5,670 bases of DNA from an uncultured Ruminococcus sp. (GTDB lineage Bacteria > Bacillota > Clostridia > Oscillospirales > Ruminococcaceae). A program made the position numbers and the translations under genes. The stretch lies in contig CAMOEP010000171.1 of assembly GCA_946612185.1 (NCBI GenBank), forward strand, positions 1 through 5,670. Reading direction: 5' to 3'. This document shows, piece by piece, positions 1 to 5,670 of this stretch; positions within the stretch are counted from its first letter, which is position 1; each line of letters begins with the position of its first letter. The notes below the pieces were generated by a model that had not been told where the DNA came from, did not search any database, and saw only the letters and a program-made list of their open reading frames with translations.

Positions 1-1698
1 GTTATCACTCAGAATGACAGGAAGGCACATGAGTATGCCGAGTGTGGCAGAGGCAGAAAAGTTATCGTAAAGCAGATAAACAAGTATGGCTTCCTTTCGC
101 CTCACAAACCAATACCACCAGATGAAAAAAAGAAAAACATTAATGCAAAGTTCCACGTTGTCGATACCGCACATATGTATAAGGGACCGTTCAATGTTCC
201 TAAGGTCAGCGAAAGCTACCTTAGCACATCAACAGTTTACATCAGGAATGACAGCGGCAAGCCTGTTCCCCTGAAGATCGGAAGTAGTATTGCCGACGGC
301 GGCGAGGGCGATATATACCCGGCAGAGAACAATCCTGAGGTGCTTATAAAGATATTCAAGACCCATGATGTTACTCCGGAGCGCCTTTTCTATAGCTGTA
401 CAAAGGTCAAACTTCTCCTTGAATCCGGTCTCAGGCTGGATAACGTCGCATTCCCTCTGGGAGAGGTCATGGACGAGAATGGCAATCTTATCGGCTACGC
501 TATGCGTAAAGTATACGGCATATCACTGAGTGACCTGCTTATAGGTTCTCAGAATACTATCCGTGAATTCTTTGGTCAGAACGTTGACCGCCGTACTACC
601 GTTAAACTTTGCCTTTCCCTCCTGAAAGTTATCAAGAGCCTTCACGATCAGGGCATTATCATTGGCGATGTTCGTCCTGAAAATATCATTGTCAATCATT
701 CAGGTGAAGTTACTATCATTGACACCGATTCCTTCCAGATCAATGAGTATCCCTGCGCTGTAGGTGTGCCGCTGTATACACCGCCGGAGCGTATCAGCGA
801 TGACTATACAATGATAGAGAAAAGCAAATACATGGGCACTGTGGCTGATGATATATTCGCTGTTATTTCACTCGTTTTCCAGATCATGATGCCCGGAAAA
901 GAGCCTTATGCTCAGCAGGACGGCGCTGATGATATGCTCAAAGCCATAAAACTCGGGGATTTCCCGTATCCTAATGGCAAGGATTCTACCAACAAAGCTC
1001 CCAGAGGTAACTGGAGATTCTGCTGGAGTCACCTGCCTGTGAGGATAAAGACGATGATGTATGAGACTTTCAACAAAGACTCTGAACATTATCCCCCTGA
1101 TAAAAGATACACTATTGAAGAGTGGATCGCTGCTTTCAGCGAATACTATAATAATATCATGAACGGTCGTGTGGCTAAGATAGATCCTAAAAGCCTTGAA
1201 CTTATCCCTAACAGGTTCAAGAAGAGTAAGTACAGTGTTTACGGCGTGTGCAAGAACATGGGCAATGGCTGTGAACTGGATATTGTGGATCAGAAAGATC
1301 TTGATAAATATCACGGTTACTGCTATCGCTGTGCTAACCAGATCATTGAGGAATATGAATGCCCTCAGTGCCATGCAAACGAGATAGTCTACCGCTTTAT
1401 TGACCAGCTCAATGGCAGAGAAAAGCCGAAAATGTGCCGTGACTGCAAGAAGAAAACCGTCATCGAGACAAGACGCTGCGTAGAATGCCATAAGCCCTTT
1501 GACATAACTGAGGGTATGAGACATTATTATGTTGAAGAAAAAGGCTGGGAACTGCCCAAAAGATGCCCTGAATGCAGCAGGAAGTTAAAGGAAAATAAGA
1601 AAGCGGCAAGTAACAGAGGCAGCAATGCGGGAAGAACTTCAAACGCTTCAACTGAGTCGAATTTCTGGACAAAATTCATTTCAACACTGAATAGTTAA
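1..1698 (+). CDS. TerY-P triad Ser/Thr protein kinase with C-terminal zinc-binding modules (5'-partial)
   Basis: Probable cytoplasmic protein kinase of the YegI/TerY-P type. The reading frame is open from base 1. Its only start-like codon before the kinase core is ATG at 175, which lacks a Shine-Dalgarno sequence, so the true start is probably upstream and at least 565 residues are encoded. Numbering from Met175 as 1, the kinase core runs from about 35 to 325. It has a glycine loop GGEGDIY (42-48), the ATP-anchoring Lys59 in VLIKIF, a catalytic loop GDVRPEN with Asp165 and Asn170, and DTDSF at 183-187 in place of DFG, with Asp183 as metal ligand. PPE lies at 203-205 and the F-helix Asp226 in ADDIF. 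The HRD and DFG variants resemble those of YegI-like kinases, and all key catalytic residues are present. The C-terminus has 12 cysteines that group into three four-cysteine sites: 359/366/383/386, 396/399/421/424 and 435/438/464/467. The last resembles the probable zinc-ribbon family ending in PKRCPEC. A Ser/Asn-rich tail follows. The stop overlaps the next gene's ribosome binding site. The 58 residues before Met175 match nothing I recognise. Confidence 0.88.
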   Translation, partial: VITQNDRKAHEYAECGRGRKVIVKQINKYGFLSPHKPIPPDEKKKNINAKFHVVDTAHMYKGPFNVPKVSESYLSTSTVYIRNDSGKPVPLKIGSSIADGGEGDIYPAENNPEVLIKIFKTHDVTPERLFYSCTKVKLLLESGLRLDNVAFPLGEVMDENGNLIGYAMRKVYGISLSDLLIGSQNTIREFFGQNVDRRTTVKLCLSLLKVIKSLHDQGIIIGDVRPENIIVNHSGEVTIIDTDSFQINEYPCAVGVPLYTPPERISDDYTMIEKSKYMGTVADDIFAVISLVFQIMMPGKEPYAQQDGADDMLKAIKLGDFPYPNGKDSTNKAPRGNWRFCWSHLPVRIKTMMYETFNKDSEHYPPDKRYTIEEWIAAFSEYYNNIMNGRVAKIDPKSLELIPNRFKKSKYSVYGVCKNMGNGCELDIVDQKDLDKYHGYCYRCANQIIEEYECPQCHANEIVYRFIDQLNGREKPKMCRDCKKKTVIETRRCVECHKPFDITEGMRHYYVEEKGWELPKRCPECSRKLKENKKAASNRGSNAGRTSNASTESNFWTKFISTLNS

Positions 1699-1710
1699 GG
1701 AGGAATTATA

Positions 1711-2448
1711 ATGGCTAAACCTAATTCAAAACCTACAATTAAGATCAGCGAGACAGACCTGGAAAAATTTCCGGGTATGAGACTGCCAATATGCCTTTGC
1801 CTTGATGTGTCCACTTCAATGGATGTCTCCGGTCAGATACACGAGCTGAACAAGGGCGTTCATGAACTCTATACCATGCTCCAGAAGGACACTAAAACAA
1901 AGTATACCGCAGAGATCGCAATTGTAACCTTCGGCGGCAACGGCGATGTAAATACTATCCGTGACTTCTCAAGAATAGACATTCAGGGCTATCCTGAAGA
2001 ACTTTTGGCAAGAGGACTTACACCTATAGGAGAAGGTGTAAACAAGGCTCTCGATATGATTGATGAGAGAAAAAAGCAGTACAGAAAATTCGGCAACAGC
2101 TTCTATCGTCCCTGGCTGATAATCATGTCAGACGGCAAGCCTGAGGGTCACAATCCTGAGGAACTGGAGCGTGCCAAGGATAGGATCAAGACTGCCATTA
2201 ACAGAAAAAGTGTCCTTCCGATCTCTGTTCCTATGGGCATGGGAAAGCAGGACCCCGAATGCCGTGATGTAATGAAGGCTTTGGGCGGCGGTATCTGTAT
2301 CCCTCTCCAGGACGGCAAGTTCCCTGAGTTCTTCAAGTGGCTTCACAGATCTGTGTCGGATTCAATAAATAATGATGTTGAAGCTATTCTCAGACAGTCT
2401 CTTAAAAATGCTGTAAACTGGTCCGATGACGGATTTTTCGCAAAATAA
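1711..2448 (+). CDS. terY: TerY/YegL-type von Willebrand factor A domain protein
   Basis: A 245-residue single-domain vWA protein, somewhat longer than E. coli YegL. The metal-ion-dependent adhesion site is complete: the DxSxS motif is DVSTS at 32-36, the third ligand is Thr104 in LTPIGEG, and the Asp141 loop reads MSDGKP. Hydrophobic strands (PICLCLDV, EIAIVTFGG, WLIIMSDG, VLPISVPMG) alternate with helices as in the Rossmann-like vWA fold. There is no signal peptide or membrane segment, so it is probably cytoplasmic. An AAGGAGG ribosome binding site at 1697-1703, 7 nt before the ATG, fixes the start and overlaps the kinase stop, which suggests translational coupling. In TerY-P triads this protein is proposed to be a metal-dependent scaffold for the kinase and PP2C enzymes encoded beside it. 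That role here is inference from context. No other ter genes (terC, terD, telA) are visible in the window, so the symbol names the family only and does not imply tellurite resistance. Confidence 0.9.
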   Translation: MAKPNSKPTIKISETDLEKFPGMRLPICLCLDVSTSMDVSGQIHELNKGVHELYTMLQKDTKTKYTAEIAIVTFGGNGDVNTIRDFSRIDIQGYPEELLARGLTPIGEGVNKALDMIDERKKQYRKFGNSFYRPWLIIMSDGKPEGHNPEELERAKDRIKTAINRKSVLPISVPMGMGKQDPECRDVMKALGGGICIPLQDGKFPEFFKWLHRSVSDSINNDVEAILRQSLKNAVNWSDDGFFAK

Positions 2449-2455
2449 TCGCTAT

Positions 2456-2491
2456 CCGGAGTGCGGCGCATGACCTGCTTCCGCACTCCGG
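2456..2491 (+). promoter_or_regulatory. Perfect 11-bp intercistronic hairpin before the PP2C gene
   Basis: CCGGAGTGCGG (2456-2466) and CCGCACTCCGG (2481-2491) are exact reverse complements separated by a 14-nt loop. No T-tract follows, because the next bases are TACAAGGAGG, so it is not a standard intrinsic terminator. The arm ends 3 nt before the AAGGAGG ribosome binding site (2495-2501) of the phosphatase gene. An mRNA-stabilising, processing or translation-tuning role that sets phosphatase level against kinase and vWA levels is plausible but inferred. Confidence 0.6.
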
Positions 2492-2511
2492 TACAAGGAG
2501 GTAAGTAACAA

Positions 2512-3480
2512 ATGTGGCTGACAAATATGGTGGCTGTAAGGGGACAAAGCCATATAACTGGCGGGATACCCTGTCAGGATAAGGTCTATACCAGCCGGAA
2601 AAATGGCGTTACAGTTATTGCACTTGCAGACGGTGCAGGTTCACGCAGTTATTCCCAGTACGGCGCTCAGATAAGCTGCGTCGCAGCGGCAGAATATTTT
2701 ACCCTGCACGCAAACGAGATGTACAACTCTGGCAGGATAGGCGTGTTCCGTGAAGATATGCTCCGGTATATCCTTGATGCACTTGGAAAGGAAGCTGAAC
2801 GTCTTGGGCTTGAAAGCATAAGAGAGCTTGCTTCTACGCTGTTGTGTGCAGCGGTTTATAAAGATAAGCTGTTTACTATGCATATAGGTGACGGTGTTAT
2901 CGCTTACAGAAAGAATGGCAGCCTTCTTGTACTCTCTGAACCGGATAACGGTGAGTACGCTAATATCACCACTTTTGTTACTTCAAGAGATGCTTTGGAG
3001 CATATGCGGCTGAAAGTTGCAGATATACCTGATGATGTTGATGCCTTGTTCCTTATGAGTGACGGAAGTGCAGACAGCCTTTATAATGTCCGTGAGAAAA
3101 GACCTGCAAATGTTCTTAATATGTTCGCCGATTCCAGCAAGGAGTACAGCAATATTTCTGTAAGAGAGGAACTTTCAAGGGTGTTCACGGAGGTCATCAG
3201 TCAGCGTACTGATGATGACTGTAGCCTGACTTATATGGTAAGGGGCGATAGTGTACCTGATAAGACCATGCTGGGAGTTAACCCGAAAGATACCCATTAT
3301 GTCCGCAGATGCAGATATATGATGGACATTATCAGAACAGTTAACAAAGAAGGAAGGGTATCCGTAAAGAAACTCTGCCGACTGCTGCACAGAAGAAGCA
3401 GGGCAGTAGAGCGTGATGTGGATATACTCGTTTCCAATTGTTACCTTTATAAGGAAAATGGCTGGATCAGTCTCGCATAA
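2512..3480 (+). CDS. PP2C-family protein phosphatase (YegK/TerY-P type) with C-terminal winged-helix-like domain
   Basis: A 322-residue metal-dependent Ser/Thr phosphatase, expected to reverse phosphorylation by the kinase encoded two genes upstream. PP2C signatures appear in order: PCQDK with Asp23 near the N-terminus, ADGAGS with metal ligands around Asp40-Gly41, a conserved Ser-Thr at 108-109 in ASTLLCAAVY, IGDGVIAY with Asp127, MSDGSAD with Asp184, and TDDDCSLTYM with acidic residues 234-236. The catalytic domain therefore looks complete by about residue 245. About 60 further residues (262-322) read as a basic helical segment followed by a beta wing: a helix over YMMDIIRTVNKEG, a second at SVKKLCRLLH, a recognition-like helix at RSRAVERDVDILVS, then YKENGWISL. 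This resembles HTH_11/DeoR-like winged helices and may bind nucleic acid or protein. The start is set by AAGGAGG at 2495-2501, 10 nt upstream. No secretion or membrane signal is seen. The PP2C call is confident and the winged-helix call is moderate. Confidence 0.88.
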   Translation: MWLTNMVAVRGQSHITGGIPCQDKVYTSRKNGVTVIALADGAGSRSYSQYGAQISCVAAAEYFTLHANEMYNSGRIGVFREDMLRYILDALGKEAERLGLESIRELASTLLCAAVYKDKLFTMHIGDGVIAYRKNGSLLVLSEPDNGEYANITTFVTSRDALEHMRLKVADIPDDVDALFLMSDGSADSLYNVREKRPANVLNMFADSSKEYSNISVREELSRVFTEVISQRTDDDCSLTYMVRGDSVPDKTMLGVNPKDTHYVRRCRYMMDIIRTVNKEGRVSVKKLCRLLHRRSRAVERDVDILVSNCYLYKENGWISLA

Positions 3481-3495
3481 ATGAGGTGATGAACA

Positions 3496-4155
3496 ATGAT
3501 TTTTAATAAGGATATATTAAGGGTATTCTGTAGGTGTCTGAGGGAGAGGGGATATAACTTTACTCCCTATGAGGATATGAACATGGTAAAATGGTGTATG
3601 CGTGAAGGCAGCAGCGGGCGTATCATGCCGTGCAGTTTCCGTATGACAGGCTGCGGATACATTATGACCATAAATACATCTCTGAAAGCTGAGCCAGGTC
3701 AGTTTGTCAAATTAGCAATGTATCTGAGCAGAATGAATCGCATGATGGAGGCAGGCGTATTTGAACTGGACTGGGATACCGGTGAGGTGAGCCTGGAATT
3801 ACAGCTCCTGTACCCAGCTGATGATGACAGCGATATTATAGGGCAGTTCCTTGAATGCGGCAGTGAAACTGCTTACAACCATTTGCGGATACTGGAAAAA
3901 TTCCTGAATGACGATCAGGAGACCATTGACTTCGGCATGAACGGCTATGACTACAGTGACAGTTATGACGATGATGCTGATGAAGATATGTATGATGATA
4001 CTGACAGCGGCTATTATGACGATGAAGATCAGGACAGCTATGATGATGACCTGTATGACGACGATGATGACAACGATGACTATGACTATGACATATACAG
4101 CGATGACGATGACGATGATGATGATGACACAGACCCGGATAAGATAGTGTTGTAA
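3496..4155 (+). CDS. YbjN-like domain protein with Asp/Tyr-rich acidic C-terminal tail
   Basis: A 219-residue protein in two parts. Residues 1 to about 140 look like a compact alpha/beta domain resembling the YbjN family (putative sensory transduction regulator, with a type III secretion chaperone-like fold). There is an N-terminal helix, strands around NMVKWCM and CSFRMTGCGYIMTIN, then the YLSRMNRMMEAGVFELDWD segment with the typical N-x-x-x-x-x-G-x-F-x-x-D spacing, a beta strand (EVSLELQLL) and a last helix to LEKFL. Residues 151-219 are a low-complexity tail with 37 Asp, 2 Glu and 11 Tyr in 69 positions, including nine Asp in a row at 203-211, ending DPDKIVL. The ribosome binding site GAGGTGAT (3483-3490) lies 5 nt before the ATG, and the gene follows the phosphatase by 15 nt, so it is almost surely co-transcribed. 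A strong terminator follows. As the last gene of a kinase/phosphatase module it could be an adaptor, or a substrate phosphorylated on tail Tyr or Ser residues. Function is not established, and the YbjN assignment is by pattern only. Confidence 0.75.
   Translation: MIFNKDILRVFCRCLRERGYNFTPYEDMNMVKWCMREGSSGRIMPCSFRMTGCGYIMTINTSLKAEPGQFVKLAMYLSRMNRMMEAGVFELDWDTGEVSLELQLLYPADDDSDIIGQFLECGSETAYNHLRILEKFLNDDQETIDFGMNGYDYSDSYDDDADEDMYDDTDSGYYDDEDQDSYDDDLYDDDDDNDDYDYDIYSDDDDDDDDDTDPDKIVL
4102..4128 (+). repeat. GAY trinucleotide run (nine Asp codons)
   Basis: Nine consecutive GAT/GAC codons form the densest part of a longer region (about 3946-4140) rich in GAT and GAC triplets. GAT and GAC are intermixed, so it is an imperfect repeat. 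Any length change by multiples of three would keep the frame. Confidence 0.7.
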
Positions 4156-4163
4156 TATGACTG

Positions 4164-4210
4164 CCCCTGCATAAAGTGCTTGCACTTATGCAGGGGATTT
4201 TTATTTTTTT
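4164..4210 (+). terminator. Intrinsic terminator of the kinase-vWA-PP2C-YbjN run
   Basis: CCCCTGCATAAAGTGC (4164-4179) pairs with GCACTTATGCAGGGG (4182-4196), apart from one bulged A. In practice the loop is the central few bases around TT. The stem is followed directly by ATTTTTATTTTTTT (4197-4210). The structure starts 8 nt after the stop of the acidic-tail gene. It is a textbook GC-closed stem plus U-tract that ends this transcription unit ahead of the cca promoter. Confidence 0.93.
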
Positions 4211-4231
4211 CTGCGAACTCTGCTCTGATGC

Positions 4232-4260
4232 TTGATTTTTGTATGATAAAATGCTATCAT
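4232..4260 (+). promoter_or_regulatory. Candidate sigma-A promoter for cca
   Basis: TTGATT at 4232-4237 (four of six matches to TTGACA) and TATCAT at 4255-4260 (five of six to TATAAT) are separated by exactly 17 nt, just downstream of the terminator. Transcription would start near 4267 and give a leader of about 18 nt before the cca ATG. The -10 element is also the right arm of a 6-bp inverted repeat, ATGATA (4243-4248) with TATCAT (4255-4260) and a 6-nt spacer, which could be chance. Confidence 0.6.
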
Positions 4261-4284
4261 AGATACATGAGAGGAGATGAGAAA

Positions 4285-5616
4285 ATGACAGATACAGAAG
4301 CAGCAGAACTTATTGCACAGAAAACCGCTGAATACGGCGGCATAGTGTACTATGTGGGCGGCTGTGTCCGTGACGGTCTGCTTGGCTTTCCGGTAAAGGA
4401 TATTGACATTGAGGTACATGGTGTTCCACGTGGAACACTGGAGAATGTCCTTGGCAGTATCGGTGAACCTATGGAATATGGGAGCAGTTTCGGCATCTAT
4501 GGGCTGAAAGGACTTGATATTGACATCGCCATGCCCAGAAAAGAACGTCCGGACGGCATGAAACATACCGATTTCATCGTTGAGGCTGACCCGTTTATCG
4601 GCACTTTTGAAGCCGCAAGACGCAGAGACTTCACCATAAATGCGCTGATGAAAAATGTCCTTACCGGAAGCCTTACCGACCACTTCGGAGGACTGGCTGA
4701 CCTTAATGGAAAAGTTCTGCGCCATGTGGACAGCAGTACTTTCTCAGATGACCCTCTCAGGGTACTCAGAGGGGCACAGTTTGCGGCAAGGTTCGGATTC
4801 ACCATTGCTCCGGAAACTATGGAACTTTGCCGGAATATTGACCTTTCACACCTTTCCGGCGAACGTATCATGCTGGAACTGGAAAAGGCACTTCTGAAAG
4901 CACAATGCCCGTCAGTGTTCTTTCAGGCACTGAGGGATATGGGGCAGCTTGATGTGTGGTTTCCGGAACTGAAAGCCCTTATCGGTGTTCCACAGAGAAA
5001 CGACTTCCACCAGGAGGGCGATGTGTGGAACCATACAATGCTAGTAGTTGACCAGGCGGCAAAGCGCCGTGACAGAGTTAGCCGTCCGCTGGATTTCATG
5101 CTGTCGGCACTGTGTCACGATATGGGGAAACCCATGACTACACAGACTGATGAGAACGGCATCGTTCATTCCCTCGGACATGAGGACGCAGGGCAGGCAG
5201 AGGCATCAAGATTCCTGGAAAGGATAGTGGCAAGCACACAGACCAGGGAGTATGTGGCGAATATGGTAAAGCTTCATATGCAGCCAAATATCCTTGCGAA
5301 CGCCCACTCACGGGTGAAGAAGACCAACAAGCTGTTTGACCAGTCAGTCTGCCCGGAAGACCTGGTTCAGCTTGCAGTGTGCGACGGTCTGGGAAAGATA
5401 CCTCAGGAGGGCGGTACAGAACCATTCCTGACAGAAAGGGCAGAGGTTTTCCGGGAGATGATGAGCAGACCGTATGTTATGGGCAGGGATCTTATCAAAG
5501 CCGGACTGAAGCCCGGTGAAAATTTCGGTGAACTGCTTGCGTATGCACATAAGCTGCGCCTGGCAGGAGTTCCGAAAGATGAAGCACTCAGGCAGACCTT
5601 GTCCTATAAAAAATGA
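4285..5616 (+). CDS. cca: CCA tRNA nucleotidyltransferase with HD domain
   Basis: A 443-residue class II nucleotidyltransferase of the poly(A) polymerase/CCA-adding family. It adds or repairs the 3'-CCA end of tRNAs from CTP and ATP in the cytoplasm. The head domain has GGCVRD (25-30), the metal-binding DID (39-41) and the RRDFTINAL segment (113-121). The nucleotide-selecting [E/D]DxxR motif is DDPLR (155-159), followed by the typical RGAQFAARFGF helix and GERIMLELEKAL (192-203). An HD phosphohydrolase domain follows, with His250, the His278-Asp279 pair in CHDMGKP, His299 in GHEDAG and a likely final Asp367 in CDGLG. The metal-binding set therefore appears intact, as in E. coli Cca, where this domain has 2',3'-cyclic phosphodiesterase and phosphatase activity. 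The frame extends upstream to 4180, but that start lies inside the terminator. ATG4285 is chosen because AGGAG (4272-4276) sits 8 nt before it and the family N-terminus begins there. Family members that add only CC or only A cannot be fully excluded from sequence alone. The gene is its own transcription unit and unrelated in function to the upstream module. Confidence 0.93.
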   Translation: MTDTEAAELIAQKTAEYGGIVYYVGGCVRDGLLGFPVKDIDIEVHGVPRGTLENVLGSIGEPMEYGSSFGIYGLKGLDIDIAMPRKERPDGMKHTDFIVEADPFIGTFEAARRRDFTINALMKNVLTGSLTDHFGGLADLNGKVLRHVDSSTFSDDPLRVLRGAQFAARFGFTIAPETMELCRNIDLSHLSGERIMLELEKALLKAQCPSVFFQALRDMGQLDVWFPELKALIGVPQRNDFHQEGDVWNHTMLVVDQAAKRRDRVSRPLDFMLSALCHDMGKPMTTQTDENGIVHSLGHEDAGQAEASRFLERIVASTQTREYVANMVKLHMQPNILANAHSRVKKTNKLFDQSVCPEDLVQLAVCDGLGKIPQEGGTEPFLTERAEVFREMMSRPYVMGRDLIKAGLKPGENFGELLAYAHKLRLAGVPKDEALRQTLSYKK

Positions 5617-5623
5617 AAGGCAA

Positions 5624-5644
5624 CACCGCACAGAGATTGTGGTG
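5624..5644 (+). other. Weak hairpin downstream of cca
   Basis: CACCGCA (5624-5630) can pair with TGTGGTG (5638-5644) with one G-U pair and a 7-nt loop. It starts 8 nt after the cca stop. There is no adjacent T-tract, and the nearest is five T at 5661-5665, so termination is doubtful. It could be the edge of an intergenic repeat cut by the window end. Confidence 0.3.
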
Positions 5645-5670
5645 CAGATGCGCAGTCAGATTTTTCGGCA

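Noticed and set aside
868..1524. 218-codon minus-strand frame opposite the kinase
   Set aside because: It overlaps well-supported kinase and zinc-motif coding sequence, shows no recognised domain, and its start (at 1524) lies within kinase coding sequence.
3947..4147. Met/Thr-rich + strand frame in the Asp tract
   Set aside because: It is a frame-shifted reading (ATG/ACG) of the repeated GAT/GAC triplets, with no ribosome binding site.
1..4155. Tellurite-resistance operon or phage-defence island
   Set aside because: Only the TerY-P triad portion is present. No TerC, TerD, TelA, nuclease or other effector is visible, so a specific resistance or defence role cannot be claimed.
3799..4185. Minus-strand frame rich in Val and Ile, looking like a hydrophobic membrane protein
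   Set aside because: It is the complement of the GAT/GAC tract (ATC/GTC codons) of the acidic-tail gene, so the hydrophobicity is an artefact. It also begins inside the terminator.
4180..4284. Upstream extension of the cca frame
   Set aside because: The start would lie in the terminator loop and the extension crosses the T-tract and promoter. ATG4285 has a proper ribosome binding site and family-like N-terminus.
4201..4871. Minus-strand frames opposite cca
   Set aside because: They are shadows of conserved nucleotidyltransferase motifs on the + strand, with no recognisable domains.

Overview
The window most likely comes from a Clostridia-type Bacillota genome, possibly a Ruminococcus-like gut or rumen bacterium. 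The evidence is strong AAGGAGG-type ribosome binding sites, tight same-strand gene packing, and protein styles typical of that group. The assignment below class level is an impression, not a proof. All supported genes lie on the + strand.

Positions 1-4155 hold a compact operon-like run of four genes: an atypical Ser/Thr protein kinase with a cysteine-rich zinc-binding C-terminus (open at the left window edge), a TerY/YegL-type von Willebrand A (vWA) protein with an intact metal site, a YegK-type PP2C phosphatase with an extra C-terminal winged-helix-like segment, and a small YbjN-like protein with an extreme Asp/Tyr tail. The first three match the 'TerY-P' phosphorylation triad (kinase, vWA, PP2C) known from comparative genomics of tellurite/stress-resistance systems and from E. 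coli yegI-yegK-yegL. By inference the kinase and phosphatase act on a shared target and the vWA protein works as a metal-dependent scaffold. The fourth protein is a candidate additional partner or substrate. Gaps are 12, 63 and 15 nt. The 63-nt gap contains a perfect 11-bp hairpin just before the phosphatase ribosome binding site. The promoter of the run is outside the window.

A strong intrinsic terminator (4164-4210) closes this run. A separate transcription unit then begins with a plausible sigma-A promoter (4232-4260) and a class II CCA-adding tRNA nucleotidyltransferase carrying an HD domain (4285-5616). This is a housekeeping gene with no evident functional link to the triad. The last 54 bases hold only a weak hairpin of unknown role. 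No RNA genes, insertion sequences, CRISPR arrays or attachment sites were seen.
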